NCBI RefSeq assembly: GCF_031178445.1
Contig: NZ_JAPSIY010000006.1
Location: forward strand, 62,001 to 126,000
DNA length: 64,000 nucleotides
Source of the DNA: Microbacterium sp.
GTDB lineage: Bacteria; Actinomycetota; Actinomycetes; Actinomycetales; Microbacteriaceae
Direction: 5' to 3'
Shown here piece by piece: positions 9,814 to 19,550 of this stretch. The stretch's first letter is position 1. The number at the start of each line of letters is the position of its first letter. The position numbers and the translations under genes were made by a program. Under the pieces are notes generated by a model. It did no database searches and was not told the DNA's origin. It saw only the letters and a program-made list of their open reading frames with translations.

Positions 9814-11964
9814 ATGATGAACGCACACGACGCCCATCACGGGATGGATTCTTCGTCGGGGCACGCCGGCCGTCACACCGAGGACGACGGCTCGGCCCCG
9901 CACCAGGGCCACGCCGGGCACACCGAGCACGACGTCAGCGCAGGCCACGGCGATCACGATGGCCGTGCCGGTCATGGCGGCCATGGCGGTCATGAGGGTC
10001 ACGGCGACCACGTCGGCCAGTTCCGCCGCCTGTTCTGGGCCAACCTGCTCCTCGCGGTACCCGTGGTGGCGTTCAGCGGCATGTTCGCGATGCTCATCGG
10101 GTACGCGATCCCCGACTTCCCCGGATCGCGCTGGATCGCCCCGGTGCTCGGTACCGTGATGTACGCATGGGGCGGCCGCCCGTTCCTCACAGGGGCGCTC
10201 TCGGAGGTCAAGAGCCGTAGGCCGGGCATGATGCTGCTCATCGCCCTGGCCATCACGGTCGCCTTCGTCGCATCCTGGGGCGCGAGCCTGGGCGTTCTGC
10301 ACCACGAGCTCGAGTTCTGGTGGGAGCTGGCGCTGCTCATCGTCATCATGCTGCTCGGGCACTGGCTCGAGATGCGCTCGCTGGCTCAGACCACCTCGGC
10401 CCTGGATTCCCTGGCAGCCCTGCTGCCGGATGAGGCGGCGCGGATCGAAGGCGACGAGATCGTACGGGTGAGCCCGGCCGATCTTCGAGTCGGCGACGTG
10501 GTCGTGGTGCGTCCAGGGGCAAGCGTCCCCGCCGACGGCGTCGTAGTCGACGGTCGCGCAGACATGGACGAGTCGATGCTCACCGGCGAGTCCCGCACCG
10601 TATCGCGAGGTGCGGGTGACCGGGTCACCGCGGGCACGGTCGCCACCGACTCCGGTCTGCGCGTCGAGGTGACCGCCACCGGCGACGACACCGCGCTCGC
10701 CGGCATCCGCAAGCTCGTCGCCGAGGCGCAGGCGTCCAGCTCGCGGGCGCAGCGCCTCGCCGACAGGGCGGCGGCGTGGCTGTTCTGGTTCGCGCTGGGC
10801 GCTGCCGTGCTCACGGCGCTGCTCTGGAGTCTGGCCGGCGACCCCGACGCCGCGGTGATCCGCACGGTCACGGTCCTCGTGATCGCCTGCCCGCACGCGC
10901 TCGGACTCGCGATCCCGCTGGTCGTGTCCATCGCCACCGAGCGAGCCGCCCGCGCAGGAGTGCTCGTCAAGGACCGGCTGGCCCTGGAGAGCATGCGGGG
11001 CATCGGCACGGTCCTGTTCGACAAGACCGGGACGCTCACGAAGGGCGAGCCGACGGTCACGGCCGTCGCGCCGGCCGAGGGCTGGGAGGCGGACGCCGTG
11101 CTCGCACTCGCCGCGTCCGTCGAGGCCGACAGTGAGCATCCGCTGGCCAAGGCGATCGTCAGGGCCGCGTCGGATCTCGACGTGCCGACGGCGACGGGCT
11201 TCTCCTCCTCGCCGGCCGTCGGCGTGAAGGCGGCGGTCGACGGGCGCGACGTGCGTGTGGGCGGGCCGAAGATGCTCGAGGAGGTCGATGCCGCGGAGAT
11301 CCCGGATGCCGCGGCGTGGCGCGCCGAGGGCGCGATCATCCTGCATGTGGTGCGCGACGGAGAGGTGATCGGCGGGCTCAGGCTCGCCGACGAGATCCGC
11401 GGCGAGTCACGGGAGGCCGTCGACGCGTTGCACCGCCGCGGGGTCGAGGTCGTGATGATCACCGGCGACGCCGAAGCCGTGGCGCGTACGGTCGCGGGCC
11501 AGCTCGGGATCGATCGCGTGTTCGCCGGGGTGCGCCCCGAGGACAAGTCGGCCAAGGTCGCCGAGCTGCAGCGCGAGGGGAAGAAGGTCGCCATGGTCGG
11601 GGACGGGGTGAACGACGCCCCTGCACTCGCTCAGGCCGACGTCGGGATCGCCATCGGAGCGGGTACGGACGTGGCGATCGCCTCGGCAGGAGTGATCCTC
11701 GCGTCGGACGACCCGCGTTCGGTGCTGTCGGTGATCGAGCTGTCACGGGCCGGCTACCGCAAGATGAAGCAGAACCTCTGGTGGGCGGCGGGATACAACC
11801 TGCTGTCGGTGCCGCTCGCCGCAGGCGTTCTCGCACCAGTCGGATTCGTGCTGCCGATGTCGGTGGGTGCCGTGCTGATGTCGCTGTCGACCATCGTCGT
11901 CGCGCTCAACGCCCAGGCGCTTCGGCGTCTGGATCTGCGGCCCGAGGCGGCGGTGCGCCGCTGA
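9814..11964 (+). CDS. copB: CopB-type copper P-type ATPase (CPH motif)
   Basis: 716-residue P1B ATPase. Instead of an HMA domain it has a His-rich cytoplasmic N-terminus (about 20 His in the first 67 residues). The transmembrane metal motif is CPH (ACPHALGLAIP, about residue 359), placing it in the P1B-3 subgroup, associated with Cu(II)/Cu(I) export. DKTGT lies near residue 404 and [14 protein letters not shown] near 600. The start is one of two adjacent ATGs (9814 or 9817) after AGGAGGGTGA. It is preceded by its own CsoR-type operator and works alongside CopA. A 70-base palindromic repeat follows the stop. Confidence 0.95.
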   Translation: MMNAHDAHHGMDSSSGHAGRHTEDDGSAPHQGHAGHTEHDVSAGHGDHDGRAGHGGHGGHEGHGDHVGQFRRLFWANLLLAVPVVAFSGMFAMLIGYAIPDFPGSRWIAPVLGTVMYAWGGRPFLTGALSEVKSRRPGMMLLIALAITVAFVASWGASLGVLHHELEFWWELALLIVIMLLGHWLEMRSLAQTTSALDSLAALLPDEAARIEGDEIVRVSPADLRVGDVVVVRPGASVPADGVVVDGRADMDESMLTGESRTVSRGAGDRVTAGTVATDSGLRVEVTATGDDTALAGIRKLVAEAQASSSRAQRLADRAAAWLFWFALGAAVLTALLWSLAGDPDAAVIRTVTVLVIACPHALGLAIPLVVSIATERAARAGVLVKDRLALESMRGIGTVLFDKTGTLTKGEPTVTAVAPAEGWEADAVLALAASVEADSEHPLAKAIVRAASDLDVPTATGFSSSPAVGVKAAVDGRDVRVGGPKMLEEVDAAEIPDAAAWRAEGAIILHVVRDGEVIGGLRLADEIRGESREAVDALHRRGVEVVMITGDAEAVARTVAGQLGIDRVFAGVRPEDKSAKVAELQREGKKVAMVGDGVNDAPALAQADVGIAIGAGTDVAIASAGVILASDDPRSVLSVIELSRAGYRKMKQNLWWAAGYNLLSVPLAAGVLAPVGFVLPMSVGAVLMSLSTIVVALNAQALRRLDLRPEAAVRR

Positions 11965-11980
11965 CGAAGGCCGCCCGGTC

Positions 11981-12050
11981 TGCAGGAGATCACCCGGATT
12001 GCAGGAGTCCCCTGCCCGAAGGGCTCCTGCAGATCGGGTGATCTCCTGCA
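11981..12050. repeat. 70-base imperfect palindrome, copy 1 of a repeat family
   Basis: Arms 11981-12007 and 12024-12050. The outer 16 bases (TGCAGGAGATCACCCG) pair perfectly, then comes a short mismatched patch, then an inner TGCAGGAG/CTCCTGCA pair around a 16-base loop. The core pattern CAGGAG-N2-C(A/G)CC-...-CAGGA recurs at 47973 and 63810. It lies between copB and the VanZ gene on the same strand. It could fold as a transcript hairpin, but no T-run follows. Confidence 0.75.
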
Positions 12051-12072
12051 TCCGTGCGACGGCGACTGCCGG

Positions 12073-13188
12073 ATGCTGCGACCGAGTGGCCTGGCTCGGG
12101 GCGACGATGGCACGCATCTAGAATTGCCGCTCGTGGGGGAACAGGTGCTTCTGGGTGTGGTCGCGGTCGGCATCGGCATGGTCGCCGGCGTCGCGCTGTT
12201 CGTGCCGTTCGTCGCGATCAGCTACCGCAGACGCGGCCGGCTGAGCCTGCCCCGCGCGCTGCTCTGGTTCGCCGCACTCGTGTACTTCTGGGCGATCTGG
12301 ACCTACACGCTGCTGCCCCTGCCGGAGCCCGACAGCATCCGGTGCGTGGGGATGATCACCGACCCGATGGAGATCGTGCGCGATGTGCGGCGGGCGATCG
12401 CCGCGCCGGGCAGCACCCTCACTCATCCGGCCGTTCTCCAGCTGTTCTTCAACGTGCTGCTGTTCGTGCCGCTCGGCTTCTTCCTGCGGGTGCTGGGCGG
12501 ACGCGGCATCCTCGTCGCCCTGCTCGCCGGCTTCGGACTCTCCTTGTTCGTCAAGACGACGCAGCTCACCGGAGTCTGGGGCCTCTACCCCTGCGCGTAC
12601 CGGTTCTTCGACGTCGGCGACCTCCTCACGAACACGACGGGTTCGCTGCTCGGCGCCGTGTTCGGCCTCGTCGTGCCGCGCGCCCACCGCGGCCTGGCCA
12701 CGGCACCGGATGCCGCGCAGCCGCGTCCGGTCACGCGGGGCCGACGTGCGGTGGCGATGCTGTGCGATGGGATCGGGTTCTTCCTGGTCGCCGGCATCGG
12801 GAGCGTCGCGGTGCAGCTCTACCTGCAGTACGTAAGGCATGATCGCGAAGCGGTGCTCGCCGGGATCTGGGCCGAGATCGTGGGCACCGGCGGCGCGGCG
12901 TTCGTCTGGCTCGTCGCGATCCTCGCCAGCGGGCAGTCGATCGGAGACCTCGCCGTGCAGCTGCGCTACGCGGGCGGGCCGGTGCCTGTGCCCGTCGCAC
13001 GCTTACTGCGATGGGCGGGCGGCGTGGGCGGACTCTCCGCGCTCGGTCTGCTCGGCGGTGTCTTCGACTCGCTCTCCGGCGCACTGCTGTTCGGCGCGTG
13101 CGTCATGCTGTTCTTCACGCGGGCAGGTCGGGGGCTGCCCGGCGTGCTGTCCGGTCAGCATCTGACCGATGCTCGGTCTCGCCGCTGA
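12073..13188 (+). CDS. VanZ-like / RDD two-domain membrane protein
   Basis: 371-residue membrane protein. The N-terminal half is VanZ-like: a run of hydrophobic segments with YTLLPLPEP and a second block NVLLFVPLGFFLRVL followed by QLTGVWG and DVGDLLTNTTGSLLG, the usual VanZ hallmarks. The C-terminal third (about 225-360) has further membrane segments and an RDD-like pattern starting with LCDGIGFFLVAGIG. VanZ is linked to low-level teicoplanin resistance in enterococci; in actinobacteria the function is unknown. The start is uncertain: ATG 12073 has a weak ribosome site, while GTG 12133 or 12145 would fit the first membrane helix better. The 3' end overlaps the convergent GNAT gene by 74 bases. 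Confidence 0.8.
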   Translation: MLRPSGLARGDDGTHLELPLVGEQVLLGVVAVGIGMVAGVALFVPFVAISYRRRGRLSLPRALLWFAALVYFWAIWTYTLLPLPEPDSIRCVGMITDPMEIVRDVRRAIAAPGSTLTHPAVLQLFFNVLLFVPLGFFLRVLGGRGILVALLAGFGLSLFVKTTQLTGVWGLYPCAYRFFDVGDLLTNTTGSLLGAVFGLVVPRAHRGLATAPDAAQPRPVTRGRRAVAMLCDGIGFFLVAGIGSVAVQLYLQYVRHDREAVLAGIWAEIVGTGGAAFVWLVAILASGQSIGDLAVQLRYAGGPVPVPVARLLRWAGGVGGLSALGLLGGVFDSLSGALLFGACVMLFFTRAGRGLPGVLSGQHLTDARSRR

Positions 13189-13780
13189 GACTGCCCGGCG
13201 TGGGCCACTCCTCGGCCAGGAGCGCGTAGTTGAGGCCGTCGAGCCATTCGCCCGAGCGATGCAGCCCGGTCTTGCGGCTGTCCTCTTCGCGCCGCATCCC
13301 GAGTCGCTCCATCAGTCGCCAGGAGCGCTCGTTGACGGTGAAGCATCCGGCGTGCACGCGGCGCAGCCCGAGCGCCCCGAAGCAGGTGTCGATCACGGCC
13401 CGGACCGCCTCGGTCGCGTATCCGTTGCCCGCGTGCGCCGGATGCAGCACCCAGCCGAGCTCCGCCTGAACTCCCTTGGCCTGAGCGGCGACCTCGGCCT
13501 GCGCCCAGCCGTCTTCGATGCGCACCATGATGTCGCCCATGATCGCCGGCCGCTCGGTGGGCGCCGAAAGCGCCTCGATCACGAACGTCGATGCGAGCCG
13601 GTCGCTCTCGGAATACGTCTCGTGGAACGCCTCGCGCGTCTCGGGCGCACGGCCCAGCCAGCGGTTCACGTCCGGAAGGCGGCGGTACTCCCACACGTCG
13701 TCCAGATCATCGACGGTGCACGGGCGGATCTGCAGCCGCTGCGTCCGGACAGGCCAGGCATCGTGTCGCTGTGAGCTCAT
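13115..13780 (-). CDS. GNAT-family N-acetyltransferase (RimJ/RimL type)
   Basis: 221-residue acetyltransferase of the RimJ/RimL subgroup. TQRLQIRPCTVDDLDDVWEYR at the N-terminus is the typical opening. ELGWVLHPAHAGNGYATEAV (about 115-135) contains the acetyl-CoA pyrophosphate loop (HxGxGYAxE), and VNERSWRLMERLGMRRE is the standard closing block. The last about 25 residues, rich in charged residues, extend past the usual end and are encoded antisense to the VanZ gene. It may be co-transcribed with the siderophore-interacting protein gene 73 bases upstream. The substrate is unknown; ribosomal or antibiotic amines are family possibilities. Confidence 0.88.
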   Translation of the reverse strand: MSSQRHDAWPVRTQRLQIRPCTVDDLDDVWEYRRLPDVNRWLGRAPETREAFHETYSESDRLASTFVIEALSAPTERPAIMGDIMVRIEDGWAQAEVAAQAKGVQAELGWVLHPAHAGNGYATEAVRAVIDTCFGALGLRRVHAGCFTVNERSWRLMERLGMRREEDSRKTGLHRSGEWLDGLNYALLAEEWPTPGSLSGETEHRSDADRTARRAAPDLPA

Positions 13781-13853
13781 CCCGTCAGCGTAGTTCGCTC
13801 TTCGCCGCGGGTCTGGTGGTGAATCCGCGTCCTGTGCCGGACGCAGCGCGCGA

Positions 13854-14750
13854 TCAGGAAGCCTCGGCGCGGCCCTGCTTCCAGTAGCCCATGAACGCGA
13901 TCGAACGCCGGTCGATGCCGAGGTCGCGCACCAGGTGCCGGCGCAGCGCTGTGATGGTGCCGGCCTCTCCGGCAAGCCACGCGTACTCGCCGCCGTCGAC
14001 CGCATCCGGCACCTCCCACAGGATCTCGTCGGACGACGGATCGTCCAGATCGGCGACGGCGGTGGGGGTCGCGCGCTGGCGTCCCCACGCGTGCACGGCG
14101 GCGCTCAGGCGCACCCCGTGAGCGGCGCCGCTGCGGGCCAGCCAGCTCACGCGCACGCCGTCGGGAGCGCTCAGGGGCAGGGCGTCAGCCTCGGTCGGCA
14201 CCTCGATGCACACCTCGCCGACGGCGTCGGCCGGCAGCGCCTCCACGATGGAGCGGATCGCCGGTGCCGCCGTCTCGTCGCCCGCGATGAGCACCGATGA
14301 CGCCGAACCCGGCTTCCACTCGATCCCGCCGCCCTGCTCATCCGAGCGGGAGTCCGGGCCGACGACGAACATCGGATCCCCGACGCGTGCGGCGCTCGCC
14401 CAGGCGGATGCCGGGCCCTCAGTGCCGTGCAGCACGAACTCGACATCGATCTCGCGGTCCTGCGGGCGCGGCGCGCGGATCGTGTAGGTGCGGATCGGAT
14501 TGCGTTTCTCGTCGGGCAGCTCGCGCCAGCGCCGGTACCACTCACCCATGCTCTGCGTCTCGTCGAACTGGCCGACATCGGTGATCGTGCCGTCGGCGAA
14601 CGGGATGATCAGCTTGATGCGCTGATCCAGGCCGTCGGTGCCGAAGTGCGTCAGGTCGTCGCCAGCGAGCGTGATGCGCGTGAAGTGCGGCGACAGCGGG
14701 GTGATGCGCGCGACGGTCGTCCGGAATGTGCGGTAAGGGTGGTGGCTCAC
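13854..14750 (-). CDS. Siderophore-interacting protein (FAD-dependent ferric reductase)
   Basis: 298-residue cytoplasmic flavoprotein of the ViuB/SIP family that reduces ferric siderophores using NAD(P)H, releasing iron. The FAD-binding motif RTYTIR is at 87-92, the NAD(P)H region includes LIAGDETAAPAI (about 155-166), and the C-terminus carries the family signature FMGYWKQGRAE. The GTG start lies 6 bases downstream of TATGAT (14757-14762 read on the minus strand), which suggests a leaderless transcript. An IdeR-like iron box lies in the 29-base divergent gap with the siderophore ABC transporter genes. Confidence 0.93.
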   Translation of the reverse strand: MSHHPYRTFRTTVARITPLSPHFTRITLAGDDLTHFGTDGLDQRIKLIIPFADGTITDVGQFDETQSMGEWYRRWRELPDEKRNPIRTYTIRAPRPQDREIDVEFVLHGTEGPASAWASAARVGDPMFVVGPDSRSDEQGGGIEWKPGSASSVLIAGDETAAPAIRSIVEALPADAVGEVCIEVPTEADALPLSAPDGVRVSWLARSGAAHGVRLSAAVHAWGRQRATPTAVADLDDPSSDEILWEVPDAVDGGEYAWLAGEAGTITALRRHLVRDLGIDRRSIAFMGYWKQGRAEAS

Positions 14751-14759
14751 CCGTCCATC

Positions 14760-14778
14760 ATAGGTTAGGCTCTCCTAA
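14760..14778. promoter_or_regulatory. IdeR/DtxR-like iron box in a divergent promoter
   Basis: ATAGGTTAGGCTCTCCTAA matches the actinobacterial IdeR/DmdR/DtxR consensus (TTAGGTTAG-GCT-AACCTAA type) at 16 of 19 positions. It fills the 29 bases between the divergent GTG starts of the siderophore-interacting protein and the ABC ATPase. It overlaps the candidate -10 elements TATGAT (minus strand) and TAGGCT (plus strand), so Fe-bound repressor would block both. Confidence 0.8.
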
Positions 14779-14779
14779 C

Positions 14780-15640
<861 letters not shown>

Positions 15641-15672
15641 AGCCCCTACCCGAAAAACCCCGGAGCCCCTCC

Positions 15673-16704
15673 ATGAACAAGCCCTTCGCCGCCCTCGCGA
15701 CCCTCGGCGCGCTCACCCTGGTCCTCACCGCCTGCGGCACCACGCAGTCCGCAGCCGAGCCCGCCGACGAGACCACCTCGACCGCGACCGGTATCGGCTG
15801 CGCCGACGACACCACGAAGACCTCCAGCGGTCCCGTCGAGCTCACCGATGCCTTCGGCCGCACCGTCGAGCTCGACAAGCCCGCCGAGAACGTGGCCGTG
15901 CTCGAATGGCAGCAGATCGAGGATGTGCTCTCCCTGTGCCTGACCCCGGTGGCCGTGGCGGATGCCGAGGGCTACCGCACCTGGGACACCGCGGAAGAGC
16001 TGCCCGAGGACGTGAAGGACGTCGGCACCCGTCAGGAGCCGAACCTCGATGCGCTGTTCGCGACCGAGCCCGACCTGGTGATCGTCGAGGCGTACACGCG
16101 CGACGATGCGATCATCAGCCAGCTCGAGAAGTACGGTGTGCCCGTGCTGGCGACGCTCGGCGCCAAGGCCGAGGATCCCATCCAGCAGACCCTCGACACG
16201 TTCGACCTGATCGCCGAGGCCACCGGCCGCACCGAGCGCGCAGACGTGGTCAAGGAAGAGTTCGAGCAGCACCTCGCCGACGCGAAGGAGAAGGTGGCGG
16301 ATGCCGCCCCCGAGATCAGCGAGTTCGTGTTCTTCGACGGCTGGGTCGACGGCGGCAACGTCTCGCTTCGTCCGTTCGGCCAGGGTTCGCTGATCGGCGA
16401 GATCGGCGAGGAGCTGGGCCTGACCAACGCCTGGACCGGTGAGGTCGACCCCGCCTACGGCCTCGGCCAGACCGACATCGAGGGGATGACCACGATCGGC
16501 GACGCCACCCTGCTGCACTCGGGCACGGCCGACCCTGATTCCGAGAGCTTCGTCGACGCCGCCGAGAAGAACCCGGCGTGGGCGTCCATCCCCGCGGTGA
16601 AGGACGGCCGCATCCACGCCTTCCCGGCGGGCATCTGGACCTTCGGCGGTCCGCGCTCGGCCGAGCAGATCATCGACGCGTACGTCGACATCATCACGAA
16701 GTGA
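15673..16704 (+). CDS. Iron-siderophore ABC transporter substrate-binding lipoprotein
   Basis: 343-residue class III (FepB/FecB-like) binding protein. The lipoprotein signal ends in LTAC with the lipidated Cys at about residue 19. The mature part has TDAFGRTVELDKPAENVAVLEWQ and EPNLDALFATEPDLVI, the usual PBP2-type helical-backbone fold. DAYVDIITK closes the protein. It captures ferric siderophore at the outer face of the membrane. The TGA overlaps the GTG of the permease gene, so ATPase, binding protein and permease form one operon. Confidence 0.93.
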   Translation: MNKPFAALATLGALTLVLTACGTTQSAAEPADETTSTATGIGCADDTTKTSSGPVELTDAFGRTVELDKPAENVAVLEWQQIEDVLSLCLTPVAVADAEGYRTWDTAEELPEDVKDVGTRQEPNLDALFATEPDLVIVEAYTRDDAIISQLEKYGVPVLATLGAKAEDPIQQTLDTFDLIAEATGRTERADVVKEEFEQHLADAKEKVADAAPEISEFVFFDGWVDGGNVSLRPFGQGSLIGEIGEELGLTNAWTGEVDPAYGLGQTDIEGMTTIGDATLLHSGTADPDSESFVDAAEKNPAWASIPAVKDGRIHAFPAGIWTFGGPRSAEQIIDAYVDIITK

Positions 16705-18761
16705 CCCTGCACGCCCCGGTCTCCCGGTCGTCGGCGGACAGCGTCTCAGAACCCGGAGGGGGAAGCGGCGGCGGCATCATGCGTGCCGTCGCCGCACTGC
16801 TCGCCCTTCTCATCCTGCTGCTGGCCGCCTCGATGTGGCACCTCACGCAGGGCACCAGCGGTCAGGTGTTCGCTGATCAGGAGATCCTGTTCGGCTCGCG
16901 GCTGCCCAGGCTCGCCGCCGGCGTGACCGTCGGCGTCGCGCTCGGCGTCGCCGGCCTGCTGATGCAGTCGCTGTCGCGCAACCCGCTCGCCTCGCCCGAC
17001 ACCCTCGGCGTGACAGGCGGCGCCTACTTCGCCGTCACGGCCGTGACCGCCTTCGGCGTCTCGATCCCGTTCTGGGCGTCGGGTGTGGTCGCGTTCGCCG
17101 GCGGTCTCTTCGCAGCGGCGTTGGTGCTGGGCCTGGCCGGCGGAGCCGCGTCGTCGACCACGCGGCTCGTGCTCGCAGGATCCGCGCTGGCGCTGGCGTT
17201 GCAGGCAGGTACTTCGGCGCTGCTGGTGCTGTTCGACGAGGAGACCAAGGGGCTGTTCGCCTGGGGGAGCGGCAGCCTGTCGCAGCTGGGCCTGGAGAGC
17301 TTCCTGCGCGCCGCCCCGATCGTTCTCGTGGCGACGGGCCTCACGCTCGCGCTGACTCGCCGTCTCGATGTGCTCGCCCTCGGCGACGACACCGCCTCGT
17401 CGCTCGGCGTGCCCATCCGTTCGACGCGGGTGCTCGGCATCCTGCTCTCGGTGATCCTGACCGCGACGGCCGTGACGCTCGCCGGCCCGGTCGGCTTCGT
17501 CGGCCTGTGTGCGCCCGTGCTCGCCCGGCTGCTTTCGCGTCTCGTGCCCGCGCTCGGGAAGCACGTACTGCTCATCCCTGCGACCGGGCTCATCGGCGCG
17601 ATCGTCGTCATCCTCGCCGACGCGGTGCTGCGCGCCCTGATCGGTGCCGAGGGTGCGATCGCCGTGCCGACCGGTGTCGCGACGACACTGCTGGGCGCGA
17701 TCGTGCTGATCGTGATGGCACGGCGCCTGCGCGATGCGGGGCCGACACGTCGCCCGCCCAGCATCCGCTTCGGCGTGCGCAGAGGCCGCCGTTTCGCGGC
17801 CGTCCTCGTCGTCACCTCGGCCGCGCTCGCGGCCGTCGTGCTGGTCGGCCTGCTCGTCGGCGCGACCCCGCTGCTCACCGGTGATATCATGCTGTGGCTG
17901 CAGCAGCAGGCCCCGCCGCTGGTGTCGTTCGCGCTCGACGAGCGCGCCCCGCGCGTCATCGCGGCCGTGGTCGCCGGAGCCGCGCTGGCCCTCGCGGGCA
18001 CCATCACGCAGGCTGTCAGCCGCAACCCGCTGGCAGAGCCCGGCCTGCTCGGCATCACGGGCGGTGCTGGCCTCGGCGCGGTGCTCGTGGTCACCAGCGC
18101 GACGGCATCCACGTTCGGGATGCTCGCTGCCGCGATCGCGGGTGCCCTGCTGGCGTTCGCGCTGGTGTACGCGCTTGCCTGGCGCGGTGGTCTCAGCGCC
18201 GACCGTCTCGTGCTGATCGGCATCGGCGTCTGGTACGGAAGCACCGCGCTGACCACCTTCGTGCTGCTGCGATCGAACCCGTGGGACACTCCGAAGATCT
18301 ACACCTGGCTCTCGGGCACCACGTACGGGCGGATCTGGGAGCAGGTGATCCCGCTCGCGATCGTCCTCGCCGTCGCGCTCCCGTTCGTCATCGCGCAGCG
18401 CCGCGATCTCGACATCCTCGCGATGGACGAGGACACGCCGAGACTGGCCGGCATCCGTCTCGAGCGCACCCGGCTCGGGCTGCTCGTGGCGGCCGCCCTG
18501 CTGGCCGCCCTGGCGGTGTCGGCCGTGGGCGTGGTCGGCTTCGTCGGCCTGGTCGCGCCGCACGCCGCGCGAGCCCTCGTCGGCGCGAGGCACACCAGGG
18601 TGATCCCCGTCGCGGTGCTGCTCGGAGCGCTGCTCGTGGGCGTCGCGGACGCCGTGGGTCGCACGGTGCTCGCACCGGCGCAGCTGCCGGCCGGGATCGT
18701 CGTCGCCCTGATCGGCGCGCCCTACTTCGTGTGGCTGCTGTGGAGGTCACGGGACGCGTGA
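16701..18761 (+). CDS. Fused tandem FecCD-type siderophore permease
   Basis: 686-residue membrane protein made of two FecCD permease domains in one chain, as in FhuB. Each half carries the same blocks: RLPRLAAGVTVGVALGVAG with SLSRNPLASPDTLGVTGGA in the first, and RAPRVIAAVVAGAALALAG with AVSRNPLAEPGLLGITGGA in the second. PVGFVGLCAP and VVGFVGLVAPHAAR are the two coupling-helix regions. About 18-20 membrane helices are expected. The GTG at 16701 overlaps the preceding stop; ATG 16779 is an alternative start nearer the first helix. The fusion explains why only one permease gene is present. Confidence 0.93.
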   Translation: MTLHAPVSRSSADSVSEPGGGSGGGIMRAVAALLALLILLLAASMWHLTQGTSGQVFADQEILFGSRLPRLAAGVTVGVALGVAGLLMQSLSRNPLASPDTLGVTGGAYFAVTAVTAFGVSIPFWASGVVAFAGGLFAAALVLGLAGGAASSTTRLVLAGSALALALQAGTSALLVLFDEETKGLFAWGSGSLSQLGLESFLRAAPIVLVATGLTLALTRRLDVLALGDDTASSLGVPIRSTRVLGILLSVILTATAVTLAGPVGFVGLCAPVLARLLSRLVPALGKHVLLIPATGLIGAIVVILADAVLRALIGAEGAIAVPTGVATTLLGAIVLIVMARRLRDAGPTRRPPSIRFGVRRGRRFAAVLVVTSAALAAVVLVGLLVGATPLLTGDIMLWLQQQAPPLVSFALDERAPRVIAAVVAGAALALAGTITQAVSRNPLAEPGLLGITGGAGLGAVLVVTSATASTFGMLAAAIAGALLAFALVYALAWRGGLSADRLVLIGIGVWYGSTALTTFVLLRSNPWDTPKIYTWLSGTTYGRIWEQVIPLAIVLAVALPFVIAQRRDLDILAMDEDTPRLAGIRLERTRLGLLVAAALLAALAVSAVGVVGFVGLVAPHAARALVGARHTRVIPVAVLLGALLVGVADAVGRTVLAPAQLPAGIVVALIGAPYFVWLLWRSRDA

Positions 18762-18826
18762 CGCCGCTCGTCCGCTGATGACGAACACACAGCCGTTTCC
18801 GAAGCCGTCCGCGTAACGTCGATGGC

Positions 18827-19495
18827 ATGACCACGGTTTCCGTCGACGATGCCGCGATCGCGGAAGCGAAGCAGCTGAGAGACGAGTTCCAGCGGTTCCT
18901 CCGCGAGTACGAGTTCGGTATGCGGGAGGTCGAGACGAAGATCTCGATCCTGCGCGACGAGTTCACGCACAATCACGCGTACAACCCGATCGAGCACGTG
19001 AAGAGCCGGCTGAAGTCGCCGGACGGCATCGTCGAGAAGGTGGCGCGCAAGGGCATCGAGCCGGACTTCGACACGATTCGCCGCGAGATCACCGACATCG
19101 CCGGTGTGCGGGTGACGTGCAGCTTCGTCAGCGACGTGTACCGGCTCTTCGAGCTGTTCACCAAGCAGGACGACATCACCGTGCGGCTCGTGAAGGACTA
19201 CATCGCAGAGCCCAAGCCGAACGGCTACCGCAGCCTGCACGTGATCGTCGAGGTGCCGGTGTTCCTGTCCACCGGCCCGGTGCCCGTACCGGTCGAGGTG
19301 CAGTTCCGCACCATCGCGATGGACTTCTGGGCAAGCCTCGAGCACAAGATCCACTACAAGTTCGCGGGACGCGTGCCCGTGCATCTGGTGCAGAGCCTGA
19401 CGGATGCCGCGGATGCCGCCGGTGAGCTCGACCAGCGCATGGAGCGCCTGCACCGTGAGGCGCACGAGATCAATCAGCGGGTGATCGAGGCCTGA
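18827..19495 (+). CDS. Small alarmone synthetase (RelA/SpoT synthetase-only, GTP pyrophosphokinase)
   Basis: 222-residue protein with a single RelA/SpoT synthetase domain, making (p)ppGpp from ATP and GTP or GDP. It lacks the HD hydrolase and the TGS/ACT domains of a full Rel protein, so it belongs to the small alarmone synthetases (RelQ/RelP-like). DIAGVRVTCSFVSDVY (about 90-105), PNGYRSLHVIVEVP (about 131-144) and EVQFRTIAMDFWASLEHK (about 159-176) are the synthetase signature blocks. TAACGT at 18813-18818, 8 bases before the ATG, could be the -10 of a leaderless mRNA. It stands alone between the siderophore operon and a convergent amidohydrolase. Confidence 0.93.
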   Translation: MTTVSVDDAAIAEAKQLRDEFQRFLREYEFGMREVETKISILRDEFTHNHAYNPIEHVKSRLKSPDGIVEKVARKGIEPDFDTIRREITDIAGVRVTCSFVSDVYRLFELFTKQDDITVRLVKDYIAEPKPNGYRSLHVIVEVPVFLSTGPVPVPVEVQFRTIAMDFWASLEHKIHYKFAGRVPVHLVQSLTDAADAAGELDQRMERLHREAHEINQRVIEA

Positions 19496-19550
19496 GGCCC
19501 GTCGCGCGCGGCGGACGCGATTCTGAGCCCGTCAGCTGGACGCAGGGGGC

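Noticed and set aside
16746..18593. Open frame antisense to the siderophore permease gene
   Set aside because: Extreme Arg/Asp/Glu/His content and complete overlap with a membrane protein gene that has strong family signatures.
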